From the NCBI RefSeq assembly GCF_042652085.1, contig NZ_JBHSJF010000006.1, positions 310,001 through 374,000 of the forward strand: 64,000 bases of DNA, in the 5' to 3' direction. Within the stretch, counting starts at the first letter, position 1. Each line of letters starts with the position of its first letter. The notes beneath the pieces were generated by a model, which saw only the letters and a list, made by a program, of their open reading frames with translations, was not told the DNA's origin and ran no database searches. Below, in pieces: positions 44,449 to 52,807 of this stretch. The stretch comes from Flaviflagellibacter deserti. Lineage in GTDB: Bacteria; Pseudomonadota; Alphaproteobacteria; Rhizobiales; Methylopilaceae. Position numbers and translations under genes: made by a program.

Positions 44449-47201
44449 GTGCTATCGGCCGTCTCGTCCTCGCGTTCGCCACCGTCGGTGTGTTTGCGAC
44501 TCCGGCTATTGCCGCCACGACCGGCGAGACGTTCTCGGCGATCCTTCGTCCCGAATCCGACTTCAGCAAGGTCTGCAGGATATCCCGGCCGCCCATGCAG
44601 GACCGGAGGGATTGGTCTCAATGGCAGGGCGAGCCGGTCGATTCCGGTGTGATGCTCAGCGCCGCCCGCCGCCTGATTTCCGGTGGCCTGGACGGGCGAA
44701 CCGACGCGCCGACGGCGCGGCGGCTGCTCGACCATCTGGTCGACGGGCGTTCCTCGGTCGCTGCCGAAGCCGAAATCGTTCTGGCCAAGCTGCTGCTCGA
44801 TCCGGAAGCGGGCCTTTTGGACCAGGAGCGCGCGGTTGCGCTTCTGCGAAGCTCGGCGCGCTCCGGCGAAACCAACGCGCTCCTGGAACTGGCACGGCTC
44901 TATGAGCGTGGCGAAGCCGTCGAGAAATCCACCGAGACTGCGGCCGCCCTCTATCGCCGCGCCTTCCTCGGTGGCAGTGCGACCGCCGCGTTCCAGTTGG
45001 TGCGTCTCTATGGCGAGGGCGAGGTGAAGCCGCCGGCGCCCGGCATTTCCGAACGCCTTGCGACGGCCGGCTTCGCGATGTTCGCCAACGAGTTGGCGCT
45101 CGGCGATTGCGCGACCCTGCGGCGAATTTCACAAGCGCTGAGCGACCAAAACTCGCCGCTTTACAACCCCGCGCTCGCGCGCCGGTGGCTTGAGGCGGGT
45201 GTGAGAGTGCGCGATCCCGACGCCATCGTTTCCCTTGGCGAGATGTTCCTTGCCGAAAACCGCGGCGCGGGCGACCTGGCTCGTATCCTCGAAGCACTCG
45301 ATGCGGTTCCCGCTTCGATCAGGGTCGCGAAGCTCAAGGTCGAGATTCTGCTTCGGCGCGGTGGCCCGAATGATTACGAGACCGCGCTCAGCGTCCTTGG
45401 CCCGAGGATGGGGGCCGGCGATCCTCAGGCCATCAGTCTGGGCGCAAGCATTCTGTCGGGTGCGTTCGGAGGCACGCCTCATCTCGATCGCAAGCGCCTT
45501 TTGCTTCAGCAAGCCGCGGATCTTCCCGATCCCAATCCCGATCTCGTCGCCGATCTGGCCGTCATGGTGAGGATCGGTCTCGGCGGACCGGCAGACCCCG
45601 CGGAAGCCGATCGGCTGGTCGCGAAAGCGGCCGAACTCGGGCATCCGGGTTCGCTCCAGATCTTTGCCGGCAGAGGACAGGAAGACGCGCTTGACGAACT
45701 CCGCCGCCAGGCGAGCCTGCAGGTCGTCGAAGCGCAGCGCAGCCTCGCATCGCTGCATCTTTGCGGCCTCGGCGTGCCGATGGATCGCATCAAGGCGCGC
45801 GAATTGCTCGACGCAGCGGCGCCTCGCGATCCGATCAGCGCTCGCATGCTGGGTAACGAGCCGCGTCTGGTTCCGACTGAGCCCGAACGAATTCGATATC
45901 TGACGCTTGCCGCGAACATAGGCGATCGCCTGGCGATGGTCGACATCGCGACGCTTCTTCGCGGCCATCGCAGCGTGCCGGATACGGAAGCCGCGATGCG
46001 TTGGGAGGAGGCCGCATTGCGGCCAGGCGCGGGGCAGCCGAAGGCGGCTGCATATCTCGCGGCGCTGCAATTGAGCCAATCGGATGCCGGGCCGGATCGC
46101 GATAAGGCGCTGGCGAATCTGAAAGCACTTGCGGATCTCGGCGAACCGGTTGCCGCGACGAAGCTGGGCCGCGTCCTGCTCAAGAGCGGCGCGGTGCAAG
46201 AGGCCGTCAATTTGCTGCGGTACGCGGCGGAGCAGGGCCAGCCGGAGGCGATGCTCGCGCTCGGCACGATGGAAGAGCTCCCAGCCGGCATCGACCGGAT
46301 GGACGTGCTGATGCGGGCCGCGGATGCCGGCGAGGGCAAGGCTCGGGTCCAACTCGTCGCGCTCGCCAACAGCCGGGAGGATGCGCAGGCGTTGCTGGCA
46401 GCGTTGAACGATGGTGCTGTGTGCAAGGCTGCCGACTCGGTCGGGGTCGCACGCGTCCTTGCCGACAACAAAACCAAAGCGTTCGACGTCGAGGCGGCGC
46501 GCGAGCTTTTCGCCCGCGCCGAAGCCATAGGCGCCGGTGATCCCGAGGCTGAATTCGCGCTCGGGCTCGCTGCCCGGGACGGGATTTACGGACAGGCCGC
46601 GGATGCGAAGACGCGCCTCGCGGCCGCTCACGAGGCGGGTCACCCTTCAGCAGCGCTGGAACTCGGCCGGATGCTGACAGGAACGGGCGGCGAACCGGTC
46701 CTGGAAGACGCCGTCGCCTGGTATGGCCAGGCCTATGATCGCGGTCGCAGGAGCGCGCCTGTCGAGTTGATCCGAACGCTGACGAATGGCGAGGCAGCTG
46801 GATCGAAGCCTTTCACAGCCGCGATCGGTCTCTTGCAGCGCGCCGTAGATGACGGCCGTGCCGACGCCATGCGTCAGCTGGCCTTGATCTATGAGCGCGG
46901 GCAGGGCGTGGCGATGGACACCGATCGCAGCCGCGATCTCCTGCGCCGTGCGGCCGATGCCGGCAATACGGCCGCCATGCGCGATCTTGCCAGCGTCTAC
47001 AGCGCGGGATTGGGCGTGCCGATGTCCCTCAGCGAGAGCACGAAATGGCTCAAGCGCGCGGCGGAGAACGGCGACGTGAAGGCGATGCGGGAGCTTTCTT
47101 CGGCGCTTCGTGTCGGTCTCGGTGCCGACAAGGACATTGCCGCAGCCGACCGGTGGCTCGCCGCCGCCAAATCCGTTTCCGCGAGGAGTACACAGCCATG
47201 A
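44445..47201 (+). CDS. Sel1-repeat periplasmic protein 2
   Basis: 918 residues. Signal peptide MSAIGRLVLAFATVGVFATP ending near AIAAT. Sel1-like repeats fill the sequence, clearest at the C-terminus (RQLALIYERGQGVAMDTDRS, then MRDLASVYSAGLGVPMSLSE). The N-terminal 40 residues after the signal contain a lone Cys (KVCRISRPP). Translationally coupled to both neighbours (ATGA overlaps). By position and fold it is a second scaffold of the polymer export complex; the specific partner is unknown. Confidence 0.8.
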   Translation: MSAIGRLVLAFATVGVFATPAIAATTGETFSAILRPESDFSKVCRISRPPMQDRRDWSQWQGEPVDSGVMLSAARRLISGGLDGRTDAPTARRLLDHLVDGRSSVAAEAEIVLAKLLLDPEAGLLDQERAVALLRSSARSGETNALLELARLYERGEAVEKSTETAAALYRRAFLGGSATAAFQLVRLYGEGEVKPPAPGISERLATAGFAMFANELALGDCATLRRISQALSDQNSPLYNPALARRWLEAGVRVRDPDAIVSLGEMFLAENRGAGDLARILEALDAVPASIRVAKLKVEILLRRGGPNDYETALSVLGPRMGAGDPQAISLGASILSGAFGGTPHLDRKRLLLQQAADLPDPNPDLVADLAVMVRIGLGGPADPAEADRLVAKAAELGHPGSLQIFAGRGQEDALDELRRQASLQVVEAQRSLASLHLCGLGVPMDRIKARELLDAAAPRDPISARMLGNEPRLVPTEPERIRYLTLAANIGDRLAMVDIATLLRGHRSVPDTEAAMRWEEAALRPGAGQPKAAAYLAALQLSQSDAGPDRDKALANLKALADLGEPVAATKLGRVLLKSGAVQEAVNLLRYAAEQGQPEAMLALGTMEELPAGIDRMDVLMRAADAGEGKARVQLVALANSREDAQALLAALNDGAVCKAADSVGVARVLADNKTKAFDVEAARELFARAEAIGAGDPEAEFALGLAARDGIYGQAADAKTRLAAAHEAGHPSAALELGRMLTGTGGEPVLEDAVAWYGQAYDRGRRSAPVELIRTLTNGEAAGSKPFTAAIGLLQRAVDDGRADAMRQLALIYERGQGVAMDTDRSRDLLRRAADAGNTAAMRDLASVYSAGLGVPMSLSESTKWLKRAAENGDVKAMRELSSALRVGLGADKDIAAADRWLAAAKSVSARSTQP

Positions 47202-48661
47202 CGCCATTGCGCATCGCTGCACTCGGCTTCACCGCCGCTTCATTCCTGTTCGTGGGCGAAACGGCATCGGCATTCGTGCGGACGGGGGCACCGCCATCGC
47301 CGGGCATGCTGGTCAAGATCCAGGCGCCCAGCCTGGCTCCCACCTTGGCCGTGCCGACACGGAAGAAGGTCAGAACAGCCAGAGGTACCAAGACTGTGAA
47401 GTCCGCCAAGCGGGCGAAGAAGAAGGTTATCCCGTCGGTCACGAGCCCGGTTCAGGTTGTGGCCTGCATTCCAGCTCGTTTGCGTCCGGGCACCGGGCGC
47501 AAGGCCACTCTCGCCTCCGTCGGTACCAAAGACCGCGCGGCCATCGGTACCTATGTCAAAGGCCTGGAGCGCATTTATTGCGAAGGCCGCGACGACGAGG
47601 TCGCCTGGGGGCTGATCGAGAGTTCCGCGCTCGCCAAATACCGCCCGGCGGTCCGTCTCCTGGCTTCCGAAGTCGCCGCCCGGCCGGAATTGGCCTTGGC
47701 GAAGCCCAAGGCGTATATCGCGATGTTCGAGAACGAGGCCCGGAAGAAGTCGGCCGGCCCGATGGTTGCCCTTGGTGTGCTGTATGAACGGGGAGTAGGT
47801 GTTCCCGCCGATCAGGGCAAGGCGCTCGGCTGGTTCGAACAAGCGGCCGCGAACAAGAACAAGCGGGGACTGCAGCGCCTGGCGATCGCTTACGCGACCG
47901 GACTCGGGAAATCCGCTGACATCGAGCGGGCCAAGAAGCAACTGGCAGCGATGAAGGATCCCGGCGCGGCCGCGCAGGCGACCGCCGAGATCGTTGTGCG
48001 GCTCGCGGACCGCCCGAATCCCGACACCGCGACGATTGCCCAATGGAGCGCATTCGGCTCGAAAACCTATCCTTCGTTCGCGATGGAGGCCGACCGAGCC
48101 TTCGGCGCTCAGATGGGACGATTGGAGGGAACGAACCGCGAAGCAGCGTTCCTGGCTACCGCCACCCGCGCCGAACTGCCCGCCGCATTGCTGCGGAGCG
48201 CACGTGAACTCCTCGTGTCGGCAGAGCCGTCGGCAACGACGCGGGCCATTGGATATCTCAAGTCGGCCGCGCTGCAGGGCGACAAGGGCGCGCCGCGCGT
48301 ACTGGCGCAACTGGCCGGCGATCCGACGGCTCCCGACCTCAATGCCAGTGCTCTGGCGGCGCTGAAAGCGGCCTCGGATGCCAAGAACGTACCGGCCATG
48401 CTGGCCTATGCCTCCGTGCTCGGCCTGCCGGCGCAGGGCAGCGGCTCGTCCGACGCCGCCGTCGGCGTTCTCAAGAACGCCGCCGCAGCCAACGACGCAG
48501 ACGCCCAACAGCGTCTCGCCATGATCTATCTGCTGAATCGCGAGGCGCCGGGGGACGTCCGCGCGGCAGCCGATCTTCTCAAGCGTGCAACCAAGAACGG
48601 AAGCGCCGTCTCGGCCCTCATCCGGACAGATGCCGGTTCCGCTCCCCAGCCAACGAGGTGA
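47198..48661 (+). CDS. Sel1-repeat periplasmic protein 3
   Basis: 487 residues from ATG 47198, overlapping the previous stop by four bases. A signal peptide (LGFTAASFLFVGETASA) is followed by a basic, low-complexity stretch (KKVRTARGTKTVKSAKRAKK), unusual for a periplasmic protein and perhaps polyanion-binding. A Sel1 region with MVALGVLYERGVGVPADQGK and a second helical half follow. In size it is closest to AlgK (about 475), but no lipobox is seen. The basic patch could contact the negatively charged polymer (inference). Confidence 0.78.
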   Translation: MTPLRIAALGFTAASFLFVGETASAFVRTGAPPSPGMLVKIQAPSLAPTLAVPTRKKVRTARGTKTVKSAKRAKKKVIPSVTSPVQVVACIPARLRPGTGRKATLASVGTKDRAAIGTYVKGLERIYCEGRDDEVAWGLIESSALAKYRPAVRLLASEVAARPELALAKPKAYIAMFENEARKKSAGPMVALGVLYERGVGVPADQGKALGWFEQAAANKNKRGLQRLAIAYATGLGKSADIERAKKQLAAMKDPGAAAQATAEIVVRLADRPNPDTATIAQWSAFGSKTYPSFAMEADRAFGAQMGRLEGTNREAAFLATATRAELPAALLRSARELLVSAEPSATTRAIGYLKSAALQGDKGAPRVLAQLAGDPTAPDLNASALAALKAASDAKNVPAMLAYASVLGLPAQGSGSSDAAVGVLKNAAAANDADAQQRLAMIYLLNREAPGDVRAAADLLKRATKNGSAVSALIRTDAGSAPQPTR

Positions 48662-48665
48662 TGCC

Positions 48666-49055
48666 ATGTCGATTCTTCACCTAGCCGTCCCCTTCGCCTT
48701 GATGACGCTATCGGCCACGCCTGCCGCCGCGCAATCGACGTCGCTGGACCAAACCGCCTTCCAATGGATTCCGAGCCGGATGGGCCCGTGCATGCTCATC
48801 GCCGGACGCGGGAGGAGCGAGCCGCTGATCAACGAGACGAGCGCCGGCGTCCGCTACACGTTCGGCGCCGACAACGGTCAGCCCTGTCCGCCTACCTACA
48901 TGGACGGCAGGGGACCGGTCGAAATCCGGCGCATCGCCGAGATGAGATTCGGCCCGTCCTCGCTGCGCGTCAGGATCGTCAGCGGACGCTGGTACGTCCT
49001 GCTGCGAGATCGGCCGAATGTGTATCAGATCCGCGCAGTCGCGGGTGCCAATTGA
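48666..49055 (+). CDS. Small secreted protein of the alginate-type operon (unknown)
   Basis: 129 residues from ATG 48666. Signal peptide SILHLAVPFALMTLSATPAAA. The mature part is about 105 residues with two Cys (MGPCMLIAG and GQPCPPTYMDG) probably bridged, and a beta-rich C-terminus (LRVRIVSGRWYVLLRD). I do not recognise a family. Its fixed place between scaffold and beta-helix genes suggests a periplasmic accessory of polymer export or modification. Confidence 0.7.
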   Translation: MSILHLAVPFALMTLSATPAAAQSTSLDQTAFQWIPSRMGPCMLIAGRGRSEPLINETSAGVRYTFGADNGQPCPPTYMDGRGPVEIRRIAEMRFGPSSLRVRIVSGRWYVLLRDRPNVYQIRAVAGAN

Positions 49056-49069
49056 AGGAGCCCGCAAAG

Positions 49070-50107
49070 ATGATCTGGCAGACGGTTCGGCTGTCTCTCC
49101 ATGCCGCAGCGATCATGGTCGCGATGCTGGGATATGCCCACGCGGCGCAACTCATCGTCGACGCTAAGGGAAGACAGGACGCTTCGGCTGGGCTCTTCAA
49201 CAAGGTGCAGGACGCACTGCAGGCGGCCCAGCCGGGAGATGTGATAGAGGTGCGGCCCGGCACCTATCGGGAAGAAATCAGGACGGTAAGGTCCGGTCTG
49301 CCCGGAAAGCCGATCACCATCCAGGGTCAGCCCGGTGCGCAGCTCGTCGCCAAGAATACCTATGACGGGCGCCTGTTCAGTATTTATCACAATTACATCA
49401 ACGTCAGCGGACTGAAGATGAGCCAGGCGGCGATACTTATGTACGTCTTCGGAGGATCTTATAACGAGATCAAGGGAAACGAGTTCGTGGACGCAGGCGG
49501 CGAGTGCGTTCGGGTCAAATACTTTGCTCGCAACAATCTCGTCGAGAACAACACGATCAGCAATTGCGGCAATCGCGGCTTCAACCCGGCCAACAAGAAG
49601 AAAAACGGGGAGGGCATCTATATCGGCACGGCGCCCGAACAGCTGCAGCGAAATCCCGAGGTGAAGGTTCCGGCAAACAGCCCGATCGGAAAGCCGACCA
49701 GCGAGCCTGACCGCAGCACGGCAAACATCGTCCGGGGCAACACGATCCACACGCCGGCCGAATGCGTGGACATCAAGGAATCCTCCTACGGCAATCTGGT
49801 CATTGGAAATAATTGCAGCGGCAATCGTGACCCGGACAGTGCCGGATTTTCGGCGCGCGGCGACAGCAACCGTTTCGAAAACAATCGTCTGTCCGGAGAA
49901 ATCGCCGGCGCCGGCATCCGTCTCGGCGGCGACGAGGAAAATCAGGGCGTCAACAACGTGGTGGTCGGCAACGTGTTCATGAACACGGTCGGCTTCGCCG
50001 TGAAGGACGTGCGCGAACCGCAGGGCGCCGTTTGCGGCAACAAGATCGGCAATAACGAGGCGGGGATTTCGAGGTCCGGCGTGGATCCAACGAGCGGGTG
50101 CAACTGA
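49070..50107 (+). CDS. Secreted right-handed beta-helix protein
   Basis: 345 residues from ATG 49070, with AAGGAG ten bases upstream. Signal peptide to about residue 25 (ending GYAHA). QDALQAAQPGDVIEVRPGTY is the usual opening of DUF1565/chondroitinase-B-like beta-helix proteins. Later turns repeat N-x-I-x-x-N patterns (YNEIKGNEFVDAGGECVRVK, NLVENNTISNCG). It has no D-P-H-D motif, so it is not another AlgG. It could be a lyase of the PL6 type, a binding protein, or an AlgL/AlgX substitute; the sequence alone does not decide. Confidence 0.75.
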   Translation: MIWQTVRLSLHAAAIMVAMLGYAHAAQLIVDAKGRQDASAGLFNKVQDALQAAQPGDVIEVRPGTYREEIRTVRSGLPGKPITIQGQPGAQLVAKNTYDGRLFSIYHNYINVSGLKMSQAAILMYVFGGSYNEIKGNEFVDAGGECVRVKYFARNNLVENNTISNCGNRGFNPANKKKNGEGIYIGTAPEQLQRNPEVKVPANSPIGKPTSEPDRSTANIVRGNTIHTPAECVDIKESSYGNLVIGNNCSGNRDPDSAGFSARGDSNRFENNRLSGEIAGAGIRLGGDEENQGVNNVVVGNVFMNTVGFAVKDVREPQGAVCGNKIGNNEAGISRSGVDPTSGCN

Positions 50108-50814
50108 TGGCGACCGATACTTCCGGCGCCTGGAGATCGCGCCCAACCCAGCTTTCGCTCAAAGGTCTTGGCGGCATCGGCAAGCTTTTGCCAGCCGGGA
50201 GGCAGGACGCGGCGTCGACCGGCCAGGCGGCACAGGTCGATGTCCTTCTCGACAAGATCCGCGAGCAGGAACGGCGGATCGCCGAACTCGAGGCAATGGC
50301 GGTCATCGACCCGCTGACCGAAGTATTGAACCGGCGCGGGTTCGATCGCTCTCTCGCTTTGGCCCTGGATCAGCACGTGCGCTACGGCACCGAGGTATCG
50401 ATCGCCGTCATCGATATCGACGACTTCAAGGCGATCAACGATCGCTTCGGCCATGCAGTCGGAGACGAGGTGCTCGTGCGCGTGGCGCGGCTTCTGAGGG
50501 CCAGCCTGCGCGCATCGGACATCGTGGCCAGGACGGGCGGCGACGAGTTCGTTGTTCTCCTCTGGCACCTCGACGCTCACCGCGCCTCGCGTCGTCTCGC
50601 CAACCTTCTGTCGGCGATCAAGGACATTCCGACGGCGAGCCGGCGGGCGGGCCCGTGTTTCAGTCTCTCGTTCGGCGTGGCCGGGTTCGAAGACGGCGAC
50701 AGCCCAGCCGACGTCCTGAGCCGAGCGGACAAACGGATGTATGCGCGGAAAAAGCGGCGTTCGCTGCGACGGAAGGTAACCGTCTCGGCAATCGTTAAAG
50801 AGGGCGGCGTGTAA
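50107..50814 (+). CDS. GGDEF diguanylate cyclase in the alginate-type operon
   Basis: 235 residues, soluble. ATG overlaps the previous stop by one base (TGATG). A short coiled coil (about 42-66, DVLLDKIREQERRIAELEAM) leads into a full GGDEF domain: DPLTEVLNRRGFDRSL, VIDIDDFKAINDRFGHAVGD, G144-G-D-E-F148, and inhibitory I-site R135-A-S-D138 five residues before it. It should make c-di-GMP and be product-inhibited. No sensor domain is present. The natural receiver is the PilZ domain of Alg44 in the same transcript. Confidence 0.9.
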   Translation: MATDTSGAWRSRPTQLSLKGLGGIGKLLPAGRQDAASTGQAAQVDVLLDKIREQERRIAELEAMAVIDPLTEVLNRRGFDRSLALALDQHVRYGTEVSIAVIDIDDFKAINDRFGHAVGDEVLVRVARLLRASLRASDIVARTGGDEFVVLLWHLDAHRASRRLANLLSAIKDIPTASRRAGPCFSLSFGVAGFEDGDSPADVLSRADKRMYARKKRRSLRRKVTVSAIVKEGGV

Positions 50815-50837
50815 CTGAAGTTGCGGGAGCGCGAGAC

Positions 50838-52271
50838 ATGAGCAGAGAGACCTCCAAGATTATTCCCGTCCTGTTGTCCGGCGGCACCGGGACCCGGCTG
50901 TGGCCGTTGTCGCGGGAGGCATATCCGAAGCAGTTCCTGCCGCTCGTAGACCATGAGACCCTGCTGCAGCAGGCGGCGCTCAGAACGCTCGATCGCGCTC
51001 AATTCGGCAGTTTGATCGTGGTCGCGAACGCCGATCACCGCTTCGTCATCGCCGAACAGCTGCGGACCTTCGCACGACCGACGCCGCGCATCGTGCTGGA
51101 ACCCTTCGGACGCAATACCGCGCCCGCCGCTGCGGTGGCGGCATTGCTCGCCGAAGCCGACGATCCCGATGCCCTCATTCTTCTGATGCCGGCCGATCAC
51201 GTCATCTCGGATGCCGAGGCCTTCCTAGCCGCCGTCGCGGCTGGTGAGCCGGCTGCGCGCAACGGCTCCCTCGTTCTGTTCGGAATCCAGCCCGCCAACG
51301 CGGCGACGGGCTATGGCTATATCCAGAAGGGCGACGTCCTCGAAAGTGCGCCGAGCACCTATTCGGTACGCCAGTTTGTCGAGAAGCCCGACCAGCCAAC
51401 CGCTGAACGCTATCTGGAGTCCGGAGACTTCCTCTGGAACAGCGGCATCTTCCTGCTGCCCGCCCGGCGTTTCCTCGACGAACTGCAGATCCATGCGCCG
51501 GCCGTTCTCGCCGCCGCGCGCGCCGCGGTTGCCAATTCCAGCCGCGATATGGATTTCCTTCGTCTCGACGGCGATGCCTTCAGCGCCTCTCCGTCGATTT
51601 CGATCGATTACGCGGTATTCGAGAAGAGCGCCAATTGCGCGGTCGTACCGACATCGATGCCTTGGACCGACGTCGGGTCCTATTCAGCGCTTTGGGATAT
51701 CGGCGAGAAAGATGCGGCCGGCAATGTCGGGCATGGCGACGTTTTCCTGCAGGACTCCCGCAACTGCTACGTCCGCAGCGAAGGTCCGCTCGTGGCGACC
51801 CTTGGCGTCGACGATCTCGTCGTCGTCGCGACGTCCGACGTGGTCCTAGTCGTACCGAAAAGCCGCGACCAGGACATCAAGCAGATCGTCGAGCATCTGA
51901 AAGCGAAGGGGAAGTCGGCGGCCACCCAGACGGTGCTCGTGCACCGCCCCTGGGGCTTCTACCAGTCGGTCCATTCGGGCGATCGCTTCCAGGTCAAGCA
52001 GATCACCGTCAATCCGGGTGGCAAGCTCTCGCTTCAGAAGCATCATCATCGTGCCGAGCACTGGGTCGTCGTCCACGGCACCGCGCAAGTGACCAGGGAT
52101 GACGAGAAATTCCTCGTGTACGAGAACCAGTCGGTCTTCCTTCCGCTCGGCTGCGTCCACCGGCTGGAAAATCCGGGTCTGGTTCCGCTGAAGCTGATCG
52201 AGGTCCAGTCAGGCTCGTATCTTGGTGAAGACGACATCGTCAGGCTGGAAGACATCTATGCGCGAGCCTGA
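50838..52271 (+). CDS. algA: Mannose-1-phosphate guanylyltransferase / mannose-6-phosphate isomerase
   Basis: 477 residues, matching AlgA (481). The bifunctional enzyme makes mannose-6-phosphate from fructose-6-phosphate and GDP-mannose from mannose-1-phosphate. The N-terminal nucleotidyltransferase has LSGGTGTRLWPLSREAYPKQ and EKPDQPTAERYLES. The C-terminal cupin isomerase (about 360-470) has GGKLSLQKHHHRAEHWVVV. It closes the operon, as algA does in Pseudomonas. The phosphomannomutase step (AlgC) is not in the window. A ManC role for other mannose polymers is also possible. Confidence 0.93.
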   Translation: MSRETSKIIPVLLSGGTGTRLWPLSREAYPKQFLPLVDHETLLQQAALRTLDRAQFGSLIVVANADHRFVIAEQLRTFARPTPRIVLEPFGRNTAPAAAVAALLAEADDPDALILLMPADHVISDAEAFLAAVAAGEPAARNGSLVLFGIQPANAATGYGYIQKGDVLESAPSTYSVRQFVEKPDQPTAERYLESGDFLWNSGIFLLPARRFLDELQIHAPAVLAAARAAVANSSRDMDFLRLDGDAFSASPSISIDYAVFEKSANCAVVPTSMPWTDVGSYSALWDIGEKDAAGNVGHGDVFLQDSRNCYVRSEGPLVATLGVDDLVVVATSDVVLVVPKSRDQDIKQIVEHLKAKGKSAATQTVLVHRPWGFYQSVHSGDRFQVKQITVNPGGKLSLQKHHHRAEHWVVVHGTAQVTRDDEKFLVYENQSVFLPLGCVHRLENPGLVPLKLIEVQSGSYLGEDDIVRLEDIYARA

Positions 52272-52301
52272 ACACTGGCCGCGCAAACCGACAGGTGACC
52301 C

Positions 52302-52385
52302 ATGTTGACCATGATTCAACTGAGTATCGGTTTGATGGGGGGAGTGCTGCTGGTGGCTTCGTTCCTCTATTTCCTACTGATATAA
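52302..52385 (+). CDS. Short membrane peptide at the operon end
   Basis: 27 residues: MLTMIQLSIGLMGGVLLVAS followed by FLYFLLI. It is a single hydrophobic helix with almost no soluble part. An AGGTGA ribosome site lies four bases before the ATG. It starts 30 bases after algA. It is either a small subunit or regulator of the membrane complex, or chance. Too short for family assignment. Confidence 0.4.
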   Translation: MLTMIQLSIGLMGGVLLVASFLYFLLI

Positions 52386-52472
52386 GCGAGCCGGAGCGGG
52401 CAATATACATGAAAATGAGGTTTGAGGTGATGTTATCCATTAGCTGAAGTTCGGCCAATTCGAGGGACGACC

Positions 52473-52760
52473 ATGAACGACTTCAACAAGACTCTGGCAG
52501 GATGGGATTTGTCTGCGGCCGCATCAGCAATGATCGGCGCAAAACTGTCCCCCGAAATGAGCGTGGCGATCGATGTCTGGATCGATCAGCAGCCGGAACC
52601 CAAACCGTCGCGATCTGAAGTGGTGAGGCGGGCGCTGACCATGTTGCTGTCGGATCAGAAGACGAACGGAGGGCGTTTCGCGCGCGCCGGCGTCGGTCTG
52701 CCCAAGCGCGTCGGAACGCGGGCCAGCAGCATGCGCAAGCAGGAGAGGGCATCGTCGTAG
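52473..52760 (+). CDS. Ribbon-helix-helix domain protein
   Basis: 95 residues; GAGG nine bases before the ATG. The core AKLSPEMSVAIDVWIDQQ, followed by KPSRSEVVRRALTMLL, fits the RHH layout: strand, helix with A-I-D-x-W-I, then S-R-S-E-x-x-R-R-A-L of the second helix. RHH proteins are dimeric DNA-binding repressors. The basic C-terminus may add DNA contact. Alginate genes of Pseudomonas are controlled by an RHH protein (AmrZ), but this one is a different subfamily, so a role here is inference from position. Confidence 0.65.
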   Translation: MNDFNKTLAGWDLSAAASAMIGAKLSPEMSVAIDVWIDQQPEPKPSRSEVVRRALTMLLSDQKTNGGRFARAGVGLPKRVGTRASSMRKQERASS

Positions 52761-52764
52761 TCTA

Positions 52765-52797
52765 GGGGGCGGGCAGCATGTTGCGCCGCACGCCCCC
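52765..52797. terminator. Bidirectional hairpin between converging genes
   Basis: GGGGGCG (52765-52771) pairs with CGCCCCC (52791-52797), followed by ATCTTCTTT on the plus strand. It ends the RHH gene and the PL7 lyase gene. Confidence 0.6.
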
Positions 52798-52807
52798 GGA
52801 TCTTCTT

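Noticed and set aside
41560..48661. Naming one of the Sel1 genes algK
   Set aside because: Same repeat class and position, but no lipobox Cys is visible and two are twice the size of AlgK, so orthology cannot be claimed.
45129..48667. Long minus-strand frames (504 and 475 codons) under the Sel1 genes
   Set aside because: Mirror frames of repeat-rich high-GC coding sequence; no recognisable domain or ribosome site.
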